Below are positions 26,511 through 36,039 of a DNA stretch of 64,000 nt, piece after piece. Location: the NCBI RefSeq assembly GCF_015752285.1, contig NZ_JADOUY010000008.1, positions 1-64,000 of the forward strand. Reading direction: 5' to 3'. Made by a program: the position numbers and the translations under genes. The notes below the pieces were generated by a model. The model saw nothing but the letters and a program-made list of their open reading frames with translations. It was not told the origin of the DNA and ran no database searches. Position 1 is the stretch's first letter. Every line of letters begins with the position of its first letter. This DNA comes from Mycetocola_A sp015752285. Lineage in GTDB: Bacteria; Actinomycetota; Actinomycetes; Actinomycetales; Microbacteriaceae.

Positions 26511-27539
26511 CTAGCGCGCGACGGAACCGTCGGTGTAGTCGTCGTCGTTCGACGCGTTCCAGGCGAAGAGCTTGCGCAGTTCGCGACCGGTCTCTTCGAT
26601 CGGGTGAGCCTCGCCCTTGGCACGGAGTGCGAGGAACTCGGGAGCACCGGCATCCTGGTCGTCGATGAAGCGCTTGGCGAACGCGCCGGACTGGATGTCA
26701 GCGAGAACGGCCTTCATGTTCTCCTTGACCGAGGGGTCGATGACCCGCGGTCCCGAGACGTAGTCGCCGTACTCGGCGGTGTCAGAGACGCTCCAGCGCT
26801 GCTTGGCGATGCCGCCCTCCCACATGAGGTCGACGATGAGCTTGAGCTCGTGGAGAACCTCGAAGTAGGCGACCTGAGGCTGGTAGCCGGCTTCGGTCAG
26901 CACCTCGAAACCATACTGGACGAGCTGTGAAGCGCCGCCGCAGAGCACAGCCTGCTCACCGAACAGGTCGGTCTCGGTCTCTTCGGTGAATGTGGTCTTG
27001 ATGCCACCGGCACGAAGTCCGCCGACAGCCTTCGCGTAGCTGAGGGTGAGCGGCCAGGCGTTGCCTGACGCGTCCTTCTCAACCGCGACGATGACGGGAA
27101 CGCCACGGCCTGCCTCGTACTCGCGACGAACGGTGTGGCCGGGTCCCTTGGGGGCGACCATCAGCACGTCGACACCCTCGGGTGCCTCGATGTAGCCGAA
27201 GCGGATGTTGAAGCCGTGGCCGAAGACGAGAGCCTTCCCCTCTGACAGCTGGTCCTTGATGGACTCGGCGTAGATGGTGCGCTGGAACTGGTCAGGCGCG
27301 AGGATCACGATGACGTCTGCCCAGGCAGCCGCCTCGGAGACGCTCTTGACGACAAAACCCTGCTCCTCGGCCTTGGCGATCGACTTGGAGCCTTCCTTGA
27401 GGCCGATGACGACCTCGACACCGGAGTCGCGGAGGTTCAGTGCGTGTGCGTGCCCCTGCGAGCCATATCCGACAACGGCGACCTTTTTACCCTGGATGAT
27501 CGAGAGGTCGGCGTCAGCGTCGTAAAAAATCTCAGCCAC
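26511..27539 (-). CDS. ilvC: Ketol-acid reductoisomerase
   Basis: 342 residues, class I (short) KARI. The NADPH-binding loop is VAVVGYGSQGHAHALNLRDS; the metal-binding knotted domain includes a DLFGEQAVLCGG segment and the late EVLHELKLIVDLMWEGG helix, with the acidic residues that hold two Mg2+. It turns acetolactate or acetohydroxybutyrate into dihydroxy acids in Val/Leu/Ile synthesis. The start is GTG with a strong AAGGAGA. It is the last gene of ilvD-ilvB-ilvN-ilvC. Confidence 0.98.
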   Translation of the reverse strand: MAEIFYDADADLSIIQGKKVAVVGYGSQGHAHALNLRDSGVEVVIGLKEGSKSIAKAEEQGFVVKSVSEAAAWADVIVILAPDQFQRTIYAESIKDQLSEGKALVFGHGFNIRFGYIEAPEGVDVLMVAPKGPGHTVRREYEAGRGVPVIVAVEKDASGNAWPLTLSYAKAVGGLRAGGIKTTFTEETETDLFGEQAVLCGGASQLVQYGFEVLTEAGYQPQVAYFEVLHELKLIVDLMWEGGIAKQRWSVSDTAEYGDYVSGPRVIDPSVKENMKAVLADIQSGAFAKRFIDDQDAGAPEFLALRAKGEAHPIEETGRELRKLFAWNASNDDDYTDGSVAR

Positions 27540-27605
27540 TTATTTATCTCCTTGTTGTTGAGGTTGGTGTGAGAGCGGTGTCGCGCGGTGCGCGGACCGC
27601 CCGAC

Positions 27606-28115
27606 TTAGTTCTTGAATACGCGTTCGGTGATGGATTTGGATCCGCGGCCGATGGCGAGGAGGCCCGATTGGGCCATCTCCTTGATGCCGTACGGTTCGA
27701 GCACCTTGAGCAGCGCGTTGGTCTTTCCGGAGTCGCCAGTGACCTCGATCACGACGGCATCCGTCGCGACGTCGACGACGCGGGCCCGAAACAGGTTGAC
27801 GGCTTCGAGCACCTGCGATCTGGTCGTGTTGTCGACGCGCACTTTAATGAGCAGATGCTCGCGCTGCACGGACTGGTCCTGGTCGAGTTCGACGATCTTG
27901 ATCACGTTCACGAGCTTGTTGAGCTGCTTCGTGATCTGCTCGAGGGGCAATCCCTCCACCGTCACGACGACGGTGATGCGGCTGAGGCCGGGGACTTCGC
28001 TCGTGCCGACGGCGAGGGATTCGATGTTGAAACCACGTCGGGCGAACAGGCCGGCGACGCGGGTCAGAAGACCCGGCTTGTTCTCCACCAGGAGGCTCAA
28101 AACATGTCTGCTCAT
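27606..28115 (-). CDS. ilvN: Acetolactate synthase, regulatory subunit
   Basis: 169 residues from ATG 28115. The N-terminal ACT domain is HVLSLLVENKPGLLTRVAGL followed by FARRGFNIESLAVG, the standard valine-sensing site; a second ACT-like half completes the subunit. It binds IlvB, raises its activity and confers valine feedback. The start lies two bases after the ilvB stop, so expression is tightly coupled. Confidence 0.97.
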   Translation of the reverse strand: MSRHVLSLLVENKPGLLTRVAGLFARRGFNIESLAVGTSEVPGLSRITVVVTVEGLPLEQITKQLNKLVNVIKIVELDQDQSVQREHLLIKVRVDNTTRSQVLEAVNLFRARVVDVATDAVVIEVTGDSGKTNALLKVLEPYGIKEMAQSGLLAIGRGSKSITERVFKN

Positions 28116-28117
28116 TC

Positions 28118-29926
28118 TCAGGCCTCCTCGTCGAACGACGGGCTGTGGTCTCGTGCGTACTGCACGTAGCTGTTGCTGACACCCTGCGGGACCATCGGCC
28201 ACACCATGGCGTCTGCGCTCACCACGAAGTCGATGACGACCGGGCGGTCGTTCGTCTCCAGGGCGAGCTGAATGGCTGCGTCGACCTCATCGGCCTTCGT
28301 CACGCGGATGCCGAGGCATCCGTACGCTTCAGCCAGCTTGAGGAAGTCAGGGATCCTCACCGTGTCATGCCCGGTGTTGAGGTCGGTGTTCGAGTAGCGC
28401 CCGTCGTAGAACAGCGTCTGCCATTGGCGCACCATGCCCAGTGACGAGTTGTTGATCACTGCGACCTTGATCGGGATCTTGTTGATGGCGCAGGTCGCGA
28501 GTTCCTGGTTCGTCATCTGGAAGCATCCGTCGCCGTCGATCGACCACACGACGCGATCGGGCTCGGCGACCTTGGCGCCCATGGCCGCAGGTACCGAGTA
28601 GCCCATCGTGCCAGCTCCACCGGAGTTGAGCCACGAGTTGGGACGCTCGTACTTGATGAACTGGGCGGCCCACATCTGGTGCTGTCCGACGCCTGCCGCG
28701 TAGATCGCCTCTGGCCCGGTGAGTTCGCCGATCCTCTGGATCACGTACTGCGGGGCAAGGAGGCCGTCTGTCGGTTCGGTGTAGCCGAGCGGGAATTCCT
28801 CGCGAAGGCCGTTGAGGTAGGTCCACCACTCGTCTGTGTCTGTCGAGTGGTCGCGCAGTCCGGCAGAAATCGCAGCAGTCAGGTCGACGATGACGTCTTT
28901 CGCGTCTCCGACGATCGGCACGTCAGCCGTGCGGATCTTCGAGATCTCCGCCGGGTCGACGTCCACATGGACGACCTTGGCGTTCGGTGCGAACAGCGCC
29001 GTCTTGCCGGTGACCCGGTCGTCGAATCGGGCGCCGAGCGACACGATGAGGTCGGACTCCTGCAGGGCGAGAACAGCGGGAACGGTGCCGTGCATGCCCG
29101 GCATGCCCAGATTCTGCTTGTGCGAGTCGGGGAAGGCACCACGAGCCATGAGCGTGGTCACCACGGGGGCGCCGATCAGCTCGGCGAGTTCGAGCAACTC
29201 GGGCGATGCCTGCGCACGGATGACGCCGCCTCCGACATACAGCACGGGGCGCTTCGACTCGAGAAGCAGCTGTGCCGCCGCCTGGATCTGCTTGCCGTGT
29301 GCCTTGGTCACCGGCCGGTAGCCGGGCAGGTCGATCTTGGGCGGCCAGATGAATGGCGCGTCCTGCTGCTGGGCGTCTTTGGTGATGTCGACGAGCACGG
29401 GGCCCGGTCGTCCGGTCGACGCGATGTGGTAAGCGGCGGCGATGGTGGCCGGGATGTCGTTCGCGTCTGTGACGAGGAACGAGTGCTTCGTGATGGGCAT
29501 GGTGATGCCGACGATGTCGGCTTCCTGGAAGGCATCCGTTCCCATGAGGGTGGAGAAGACCTGGCCGGTGATCGCCAGCATCGGCACCGAGTCCATGTGG
29601 GCATCCATGATCGCGGTGACGAGGTTCGTGGCGCCAGGACCGGAGGTCGCGATGGCGACGCCGACCTTGCCCGTGGATGCCGCGTAGCCCTCGGCCGCGT
29701 GGCCGGCACCCTGTTCATGACGAACGAGGATGTGACGGATCTTGGTGGTGTCCATCAGCGGGTCGTAGACGGGCAGGATCGCGCCGCCGGGCAGACCGAA
29801 CACGTCGGTGATGCCGAGCAGCTCGAGCGTGCGGACGACGGCCTGAGCTCCTGAGAGCGTTTCGGGGCCGTCTGAGGCGGCCTTGAGATCGGCGGGCGAT
29901 ATGGCGGTGCGAGGTTCCGCAGGCAT
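28118..29926 (-). CDS. ilvB: Acetolactate synthase, catalytic subunit
   Basis: 602 residues. The ThDP activating Glu is in RHEQGAGHAAEGYAASTG; the cofactor diphosphate and Mg2+ motif is GDGCFQMTNQELATCAINKI ending in NNSSLG. It condenses two pyruvates, or pyruvate with 2-oxobutyrate, starting branched-chain amino acid synthesis. An AAGGGA sequence ten bases before the ATG serves as a ribosome-binding site. It follows ilvD after a 47-base gap and no attenuator-like leader peptide is visible. Confidence 0.98.
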   Translation of the reverse strand: MPAEPRTAISPADLKAASDGPETLSGAQAVVRTLELLGITDVFGLPGGAILPVYDPLMDTTKIRHILVRHEQGAGHAAEGYAASTGKVGVAIATSGPGATNLVTAIMDAHMDSVPMLAITGQVFSTLMGTDAFQEADIVGITMPITKHSFLVTDANDIPATIAAAYHIASTGRPGPVLVDITKDAQQQDAPFIWPPKIDLPGYRPVTKAHGKQIQAAAQLLLESKRPVLYVGGGVIRAQASPELLELAELIGAPVVTTLMARGAFPDSHKQNLGMPGMHGTVPAVLALQESDLIVSLGARFDDRVTGKTALFAPNAKVVHVDVDPAEISKIRTADVPIVGDAKDVIVDLTAAISAGLRDHSTDTDEWWTYLNGLREEFPLGYTEPTDGLLAPQYVIQRIGELTGPEAIYAAGVGQHQMWAAQFIKYERPNSWLNSGGAGTMGYSVPAAMGAKVAEPDRVVWSIDGDGCFQMTNQELATCAINKIPIKVAVINNSSLGMVRQWQTLFYDGRYSNTDLNTGHDTVRIPDFLKLAEAYGCLGIRVTKADEVDAAIQLALETNDRPVVIDFVVSADAMVWPMVPQGVSNSYVQYARDHSPSFDEEA

Positions 29927-29973
29927 CGTATGGATTCCCTTATCGATGGTTGGATCTGAACTGAACGCGGAAG

Positions 29974-31668
29974 TTACCCGGTGATCGCGCCCTCCGCGGC
30001 GGAGTGCACGAGCTTGGAGTACTTTGCGAGGACGCCACGGGTATAGCGCGGGGGAAGCGGTGCCCAGCCGTTGCGGCGGGCGGCCAGCTCTGTTTCGTCG
30101 ACAAGTAGGTCGAGCGACCGAGCTGCGATATCGACCCGTATCAGATCACCATCGCGCACGAAGGCAATGGGACCAGCGTCCACTGCTTCGGGTGCTATGT
30201 GGCCGATGCAGAGGCCGGTTGTGCCGCCTGAGAATCGACCGTCCGTCAATAGTAGTACATCTTTTCCGAGCCCAGCGCCCTTGATGGCCGCGGTGATCGC
30301 GAGCATCTCGCGCATGCCGGGCCCGCCCTTCGGGCCCTCGTAGCGGATGACGATGACGTCACCTGCCGAGATCTGGCCGTCGGTCAGAGCATCCATTGCT
30401 GCGCGCTCGCGTTCGAACACCCGGGCGGGTCCTTCGAAGACGTCGGCGTCGAAGCCGGCGGTCTTCACGACCGCACCCTCAGGGGCGAAGGTGCCGTTGA
30501 GCACCGTGATGCCGCCGGTGGCGTGGATCGGGTTATCGAGTGTGCGGATGACCTCGCCGTCGAGCGGGAGCGGGTTGAGGTCTGCGAGGTTCTCGGCAAG
30601 GGTCTTGCCCGTGACGGTGAGCGCGTCTCCATGGAGCAGCCCGGCGTCGAGAAGCGCCTTCATGACGACGGGTACGCCGCCGTGACGGTCGACGTCGTTC
30701 ATCACGTACTTGCCGAACGGCTTGAGGTCGCCGATGTGCGGAACCTTGTCACCGATGCGGTTGAAGTCGTCGAGAGTGAGGTCGACGTCGGCCTCACGGG
30801 CGATGGCGAGCAGGTGCAGGACGACGTTGGTCGATCCGCCGAAGGCCATGGCGACGGCGATCGCGTTCTCGAACGCTTTCTTGGTGAGGATGTCGCGGGC
30901 CGTGATCCCGAGACGCAGCATGTTCACGACGGCCTCGCCTGAGCGGTGAGCGAAGTAGTCGCGGCGCCGGTCGGCCGATGGCGGCGCTGCTGAACCGGGG
31001 AGGCTCATGCCGAGTGCTTCAGCGACGGATGCCATCGTGTTCGCGGTGTACATTCCGCCGCAGGCACCCTCGCCTGGCGCAATCGCACACTCGATGCGCT
31101 TGAGGTCTTCTTCACTCATCGTGCCGGCTTTGCACGCTCCGACCGCTTCGAACGAGTCGATGATCGTGACATCCTTCTCGGTGCCGTCGCTGAGCTTGAC
31201 CCAGCCGGGCGCGATCGACCCGGCGTAGAGGAAGACGCTTGCGAGGTCGAGGCGCGCCGCAGCCATGAGCATGCCTGGCAGCGACTTGTCGCAGCCGGCG
31301 AGGAGCACTGTGCCGTCGAGGCGTTCGGCCATGACGACGGTCTCGACGGAGTCCGCGATGACTTCACGGGAGACGAGGGAGAAGTGCATGCCCTCGTGGC
31401 CCATGGAGATACCGTCAGAAACCGAGATCGTTCCGAATTGCAGCGGGTATCCCCCGCCGGAGTGGACGCCTTCCTTGGCGCCCTGGGCGAGCCGGTCGAG
31501 CGAGAGGTTGCAGGGGGTGATCTCGTTCCAGCTCGACGCGATGCCGATTTGGGGCTTGTCCCAGTCTTCGTCGCCCATTCCGACCGCACGGAGCATTCCG
31601 CGTGAGGTGGTGGCTTCGATTCCGTCTGTGACTGCTCGGCTGCGAGGTTTCAGGTCGATCTCTGACAT
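29974..31668 (-). CDS. ilvD: Dihydroxy-acid dehydratase
   Basis: 564 residues. Iron-sulfur ligands and family motifs are visible: LAGCDKSLPGMLMAAARL, GACKAGTMS, and GEGACGGMYTANTMASVAEA. The C-terminal swivelling domain includes GRFSGGTTGLCIGHIAPEA. It dehydrates dihydroxyisovalerate and dihydroxymethylvalerate to the 2-oxo acids. A TAGACT box six bases upstream of the ATG indicates a leaderless mRNA and the probable promoter of the ilvDBNC operon. Confidence 0.97.
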   Translation of the reverse strand: MSEIDLKPRSRAVTDGIEATTSRGMLRAVGMGDEDWDKPQIGIASSWNEITPCNLSLDRLAQGAKEGVHSGGGYPLQFGTISVSDGISMGHEGMHFSLVSREVIADSVETVVMAERLDGTVLLAGCDKSLPGMLMAAARLDLASVFLYAGSIAPGWVKLSDGTEKDVTIIDSFEAVGACKAGTMSEEDLKRIECAIAPGEGACGGMYTANTMASVAEALGMSLPGSAAPPSADRRRDYFAHRSGEAVVNMLRLGITARDILTKKAFENAIAVAMAFGGSTNVVLHLLAIAREADVDLTLDDFNRIGDKVPHIGDLKPFGKYVMNDVDRHGGVPVVMKALLDAGLLHGDALTVTGKTLAENLADLNPLPLDGEVIRTLDNPIHATGGITVLNGTFAPEGAVVKTAGFDADVFEGPARVFERERAAMDALTDGQISAGDVIVIRYEGPKGGPGMREMLAITAAIKGAGLGKDVLLLTDGRFSGGTTGLCIGHIAPEAVDAGPIAFVRDGDLIRVDIAARSLDLLVDETELAARRNGWAPLPPRYTRGVLAKYSKLVHSAAEGAITG

Positions 31669-31674
31669 GGTTCG

Positions 31675-31680
31675 AGTCTA
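31675..31680 (-). promoter_or_regulatory. -10 element TAGACT of ilvD (leaderless)
   Basis: TAGACT, then GAACC with C, then ATG at exactly six bases; no Shine-Dalgarno. Confidence 0.65.
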
Positions 31681-31703
31681 GAACCTCGAACATGCCCCGG
31701 CTT

Positions 31704-32486
31704 TCATCGGCCGGTGGCTGCCCGGAGTTCGGCGAGCCGGTGGAGGACGGCGGCGACCTCGGCTGGGGCCTCGACGCGGTACGGAGCCACCGTCGGTCCA
31801 TCTCCGCTCTTGAGCGCCAGGTCGCTCTCGGCGAGCACACGGAAAGCATCTTCATCGGTCACGTCATCGCCCGAGTACAGAACGGCGGTCGCGCCGGTGT
31901 AATCGCGCAAATGCCTGATCGCGTCGCCCTTCGTGGCGGAGAGGACCGAGAATTCGAGGACGTTCTTGCCGTCGCGCACCGTGGCATCGGGGTACACATC
32001 TGCCACGATCCTGCGGGCGTCGTTCTCTGCGGAGAAAGCCGCATCGGTTTCGACACCACGCGTGTGGACGGCGAAGCCCGCCGGTTTCCGCTCGATACTC
32101 ACTCCGGGGTGTTCGTCGGCGAAGCCGAGAAATGCCTCGGCGAGTGCCGCGACGCGCGCGCTGTCTTCTGCGCTCAGGGGCGGATGGGCGTCGACGCCGT
32201 CGAACCGGTACTCGGCGCCGTGCGATCCGACGAGGAGCACCCCGTCGGGAGACTCCGACGCGAGCTGGAGGCTGTCGACGGCCCGACCGGAGACATACGC
32301 CACGGTGGTGTGGGAGATCTCGAGCAGCTTCTCGACGGCTCGCTGTGCTTCTGGCAGCGCCCGGGCGTCTTCGGGGCGGTCGACGAACGGCGCGAGGGTG
32401 CCGTCGAAGTCGAGGGCGATGAGAAGGTGCTCGCTGTCGGCCAGCTTCGCCAGTGCGGCATCGAGAGCCGGAGAGACGGCGGTCAT
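31704..32486 (-). CDS. otsB: Trehalose-6-phosphate phosphatase
   Basis: 260 residues, HAD superfamily. Motif I is LLIALDFDGTLAPF with the nucleophile Asp; motif II is VAYVSGRAVDSL; the late Asp pair is in LYSGDDVTDEDAFRVL. The VGSHGAEYRFDG segment is typical for OtsB substrate recognition. It dephosphorylates trehalose 6-phosphate. Its ATG overlaps the otsA stop (ATGA), so the two enzymes are made together. Confidence 0.95.
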   Translation of the reverse strand: MTAVSPALDAALAKLADSEHLLIALDFDGTLAPFVDRPEDARALPEAQRAVEKLLEISHTTVAYVSGRAVDSLQLASESPDGVLLVGSHGAEYRFDGVDAHPPLSAEDSARVAALAEAFLGFADEHPGVSIERKPAGFAVHTRGVETDAAFSAENDARRIVADVYPDATVRDGKNVLEFSVLSATKGDAIRHLRDYTGATAVLYSGDDVTDEDAFRVLAESDLALKSGDGPTVAPYRVEAPAEVAAVLHRLAELRAATGR

Positions 32487-33988
32487 TTGCGCTCCTCCGG
32501 GTGCTCGTGGGACACCGGATGCGACGTCGACGCGTGAGCGAGTTCATCGAGGAACACGCGCGACCACTTCACCACATCGTTCTCGAGCACGCGTTTGCGC
32601 AGGGCTCGCATCCGTCGCCGGCGTTCGGCGTGCGGCATGTCGATCGCGGCGATGATGGCATCCTTCACCCCGTCGATGTCGTGCGGGTTGATCAGGAGCG
32701 CCTGGCGGAGATCGTCGGATGCTCCGGCGAATTCACTGAGGATGAGCACGCCGCCGAGGTCGGCGCGGGTGGCGACGTACTCCTTGGCGACGAGGTTCAT
32801 GCCGTCGCGGAGCGCGGTGACCAGCATGATGTCTGCCGCCAGGTAGAGAGCAACCATCTCTTCGCGGGGGTAGCCCTGGTGGAGATAGTTGATAGCGGTG
32901 TGGCCGATGCTGCCGTAGTCGCCGTTGATGCGCCCGACGGTCAGCTCGATCTCGTCGCGGAGCTGCATGTAGCTGGCAACGCGTTCGCGGCTGGGACTGG
33001 CGACCTGCACGAGCGTCACGTCCTCGACGTCGACCCGATGTTCGGCGAGAAGCTCTCCGAATGCCTTGAGCCGGTGTCCGATGCCCTTCGTGTAGTCGAG
33101 TCGGTCGACGCCGAGCATGATCGTCTTCGGGTTGCCGAGTTCCTCGCGGATCTGGCGGGCACGGGCCTGCACCTCGGGCTGACCGGCGAGTTCGACATAG
33201 CTCGTCGCGTCGATCGAGATCGGGAATGCCCGGGCGATCACCCGGCGGACGGGAGCGCCGCGCACGCTGGACCTGTCCCCCGTGGTCTCATCGGACGAGT
33301 CGCCGACGGGAACCCAGACCCGGGTTCCCTTGGTTTCATACCCGAACAAGCGGCGCACGGCGCGGGAGAAGTTGCCGGCGTCTGCCACCCGCTGGAAGCC
33401 GATGATGTCGGCTCCGAGCAGGCCGGAGATGATCTGCCGCCGCCACGGCAGCTGCGAGAAGATCCCGTATGCGGGGAACGGAATGTGGTTGAAGAAGCCG
33501 ATGGTCAGATCCGGACGGGTCTCACGGAGCATGCCGGGGACGAGTTGCAGCTGGTAGTCGTGAACCCACACGGTCGCGCCGGTGTCGGAGATTCGAGCGG
33601 CGGCCTCGGCGAACCGACGGTTGACGGCGACATACGCTTCCCACCATTCGCGGTGGTAACCGGGCTGCGCGATCACATCGTGGTAGAGCGGCCAGAGGGT
33701 GTCGTTCGAGAAACCCTCGTAGTAGTTCTCGATCTCCTCCCCGTTGAGCGCGATCGGGACCATCCGGATGCCTTCGTGCTCGAACGGGTCGAGCTCGACG
33801 TCCGGAGCTCCAGGCCAGCCGACCCACGCACCATCAGATGCTTTCATCAGCGGTTCGAGGGCGGCGACGAGACCGCCGGGCGACATCCGCCACCCGGACG
33901 AACCGTCCGGCTGGCTGACGCTGTCAACGGGAAGCCTGTTCGCCACGACAACGAAGTCGTAGGTCTCGCCTGAACTGGATGTCGTCAC
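32483..33988 (-). CDS. otsA: Trehalose-6-phosphate synthase
   Basis: 501 residues, GT20 family. The N-terminal VVANRLPVDSV and SPGGLVAALEPLM loops bind the UDP-sugar and Glc-6-P; VWVHDYQLQLVPGMLRETRP and GVDRLDYTKGIGHRLKAFGE are diagnostic. The later EMVALYLAADIMLVTALRDG-MNLVAKEY stretch binds the nucleotide sugar. It makes trehalose 6-phosphate for osmotic and desiccation protection. GTG 33988 with AAGGGG upstream is chosen over the longer ATG 34036 frame. Confidence 0.96.
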   Translation of the reverse strand: MTTSSSGETYDFVVVANRLPVDSVSQPDGSSGWRMSPGGLVAALEPLMKASDGAWVGWPGAPDVELDPFEHEGIRMVPIALNGEEIENYYEGFSNDTLWPLYHDVIAQPGYHREWWEAYVAVNRRFAEAAARISDTGATVWVHDYQLQLVPGMLRETRPDLTIGFFNHIPFPAYGIFSQLPWRRQIISGLLGADIIGFQRVADAGNFSRAVRRLFGYETKGTRVWVPVGDSSDETTGDRSSVRGAPVRRVIARAFPISIDATSYVELAGQPEVQARARQIREELGNPKTIMLGVDRLDYTKGIGHRLKAFGELLAEHRVDVEDVTLVQVASPSRERVASYMQLRDEIELTVGRINGDYGSIGHTAINYLHQGYPREEMVALYLAADIMLVTALRDGMNLVAKEYVATRADLGGVLILSEFAGASDDLRQALLINPHDIDGVKDAIIAAIDMPHAERRRRMRALRKRVLENDVVKWSRVFLDELAHASTSHPVSHEHPEERK

Positions 33989-34101
33989 AATGATTGAGCC
34001 CCTTCGGCCACGGGTCTGGCCTTGTAGTTCGGCCACTGTCCGGTGGCCTCACAGGCTACCAGTCGTCGACAGCCGGCCATCTCGTGTTCAGTTCCGAATC
34101 C

Positions 34102-34107
34102 TAGGCT
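34102..34107 (+). promoter_or_regulatory. -10 element TAGGCT of the TIM-barrel isomerase gene (leaderless)
   Basis: TAGGCT ends seven bases before ATG 34115. Confidence 0.6.
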
Positions 34108-34114
34108 GAACGCG

Positions 34115-35002
34115 ATGATCAGAATCGGCATGAGCACATCGAGTGTCTACCCGCTCGGCACCGAGCGGGCGTTCGCGTTCGCGGAGAAGACCGGCTACGA
34201 CGGCGTCGAGGTGATGGTCACCAACGACGCCGTCACCCAGGACGCCGACGCGCTGCTGGCACTGAGCACGGCGTACGGGATGCCGATCCTCTCGATCCAT
34301 GCTCCTGTGCTCCTGCTCACCCACTTCGTCTGGGGAACCGACCCGCTGGTGAAGCTGAGGAAGTCCGCCGAACTCGCGTCGGATGTCGGTGCGGACACCG
34401 TCGTCGTTCACCCTCCATTTCGCTGGCAGAAGGGGTACGCAGACGAGTTCCTCGACCGGGTTCGGAGCCTGGCTGAGTCGACCGGCATCCACATCGCCGT
34501 CGAGAACATGTTCCCCTGGCAGATCCGCGGCAGAACCATGAAGGCCTACTCTCCCGGCTGGGACACAACAACACTGGACTGCGATGACGTCACTCTGGAC
34601 TTTTCGCATGCCTCCCTCGCCGGGCAGGATGCTTTCGATCTCGCCATCCGCCTCGGGTCACGGCTCAGGCACCTGCATCTCTGTGACGGATCAGGCTCCA
34701 GCGACGACGGCCGTGTCTTCGACGAGCACCTGCTCCCTGGCCATGGAACGCAGCCAGTCGCCCGGGTGCTCAGACATCTCGCCGAACAAGCGTGGAACGG
34801 TTCGGTGGTCGCCGAAGTGAATCTGCGCAAAGCACGGTCAGACGTCGAACGGCACCTCGCACTCGAGGAGACCCTCCATTTCGCCCGCACCCACCTCGGA
34901 CACGCCCGGCCAGGAAACGATCACACTCGAGAACTTCCGTCACCGCTCCATCGACAGGCTTCTGCGTCGTCTGCCCTCTCGCCGCTGAGCCGCCCGTCGT
35001 GA
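34115..35002 (+). CDS. Sugar phosphate isomerase/epimerase family protein (AP-endonuclease 2-like TIM barrel)
   Basis: 295 residues from ATG 34115. The xylose-isomerase-like barrel is seen in SVYPLGTERAFAFAEKTGYD (with GVEVMV), DTVVVHPPFRWQKGYADEFL, IHIAVENMFPWQIRGRTMKA, LTLDFSHASLAGQDA-type metal strand and LRHLHLCDGSGSSDDGRVFD ending in EHLLPGHGTQP. These His, Glu and Asp positions fit a single divalent metal site. Homologues are annotated only as isomerase/epimerase or endonuclease-like; the substrate is unknown. It is divergent from otsA-otsB with a 126-base gap. Confidence 0.8.
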   Translation: MIRIGMSTSSVYPLGTERAFAFAEKTGYDGVEVMVTNDAVTQDADALLALSTAYGMPILSIHAPVLLLTHFVWGTDPLVKLRKSAELASDVGADTVVVHPPFRWQKGYADEFLDRVRSLAESTGIHIAVENMFPWQIRGRTMKAYSPGWDTTTLDCDDVTLDFSHASLAGQDAFDLAIRLGSRLRHLHLCDGSGSSDDGRVFDEHLLPGHGTQPVARVLRHLAEQAWNGSVVAEVNLRKARSDVERHLALEETLHFARTHLGHARPGNDHTRELPSPLHRQASASSALSPLSRPS

Positions 35003-35051
35003 CTCTCGCAGAAAATGCCGATAGCGTAGAGGACCTTGGAGGTGCACCAAC

Positions 35052-35285
35052 ATGCGCAAATACATTCTCAACTTTCACATCATCAGTGCGTTCGCCGGTG
35101 CGATCACCCTGATCAAGACGAGCAAAAATGCTCCGCGGGACTGGCGGCTCGCTCTGATGTGGATCGGCTGGCTCGTCACCGTCGCCAACGCTGTAGCGGC
35201 GGCTTCTGAACGGTTCGAACAGGATGAGGCCGAGGCCGAGGGCGGCAAGAAGAAGGTCGAACGTCGGCAGGCGGCCAAGTCCTGA
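35052..35285 (+). CDS. Small conserved-looking membrane protein
   Basis: 77 residues with a strong Shine-Dalgarno (TTGGAGGTG). One or two hydrophobic segments (NFHIISAFAGAITLIKTSK and LALMWIGWLVTVANAVAAAS) are followed by a highly charged tail (EAEAEGGKKKVERRQAAKS). No family recognised. Confidence 0.65.
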   Translation: MRKYILNFHIISAFAGAITLIKTSKNAPRDWRLALMWIGWLVTVANAVAAASERFEQDEAEAEGGKKKVERRQAAKS

Positions 35286-35410
35286 CCCGACGACCGGAAA
35301 CGCCACAGTTCCGCGGGCGAATCGGTGGTGGTGCGGCGTGTCAACTCCCCTCTCGGGGGTCGGTGATTCACACTGGAACCACCACCACCCAGGAGCAGGG
35401 AGCACCGAGC

Positions 35411-36034
35411 ATGTTTGGTCGCCGTCGTCACCGAGCACCGGTCGCCGTCGCACCTCCGGTGCCCGCTCCGCTGCCTCTCAGTACTGGCCTCGAACTCAGT
35501 ACTGGCCTCGAACTCAGTGAAGAGCAACTCTTCGAGAAGGTCCGTGCGAGACTCGACGCGCACATCGGCGCGACCGGTGACTGGACCCTGGTGCGTCGCA
35601 CCGCGGCAGACACCGACTCGTTCTTCCACGACATGGCGTCGTTCTCGCTGGCCCGGGAAATCACGGCGGCGATCGTCGGCACCGCTGCCGATTCCGGGGT
35701 CACGACCCCGGGGCACGCCGTAGCGTCGACCACCCGACTGCCGGCTGACGTCGAGCCGACCATCACCGTGCCAGCGACGGCATCCGCGCTGCGCGCGATT
35801 CCCGCTGTCGACGACGTCCGGCCCGCCGTTCTCGAACCGGCGCCAGACGATCGTGTCTCTGCCGTCACGGACGACGCAGCGAGCGAGCAGAAGTTCCGTG
35901 AACACGTCATGTTCGAGCTCAACACCGTGGCGGTGTGGGCCGACCCGCAGCGCCACGACCCCGCTCAGGTGAGCACCGACATGGTGACGCCTCCCGTGTC
36001 ACGTCGGCGCTGGAACGGCACGCGCGTCTCCTGA
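35411..36034 (+). CDS. Hypothetical protein with an internal tandem duplication
   Basis: 207 residues from ATG 35411 with GGGAG upstream. After a basic start (FGRRRHRAP) and a Pro/Ala stretch, an 18-base unit is exactly repeated (35477-35494, 35495-35512), giving LSTGLELSTGLELSEEQLFE. The central part (KVRARLDAHIGATGDWTLVR) looks structured; the rest is Ala/Val/Asp-rich. No membrane segment or known domain. Function unknown. Confidence 0.6.
   Translation: MFGRRRHRAPVAVAPPVPAPLPLSTGLELSTGLELSEEQLFEKVRARLDAHIGATGDWTLVRRTAADTDSFFHDMASFSLAREITAAIVGTAADSGVTTPGHAVASTTRLPADVEPTITVPATASALRAIPAVDDVRPAVLEPAPDDRVSAVTDDAASEQKFREHVMFELNTVAVWADPQRHDPAQVSTDMVTPPVSRRRWNGTRVS
35477..35512 (+). repeat. Exact 18-bp tandem duplication in coding sequence
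   Basis: Two identical copies of CTCAGTACTGGCCTCGAA followed by CTCAGT of a third. It adds six residues (LSTGLE) in frame. Confidence 0.85.
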
Positions 36035-36039
36035 CCTGG

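Noticed and set aside
28679..29854. 391-residue plus-strand frame opposite ilvB
   Set aside because: Antisense shadow of a highly conserved gene.
29927..29973. Attenuator or leader peptide before ilvB
   Set aside because: The gap to ilvD is only 47 bases and holds no Leu/Val/Ile-rich short frame or alternative hairpins.
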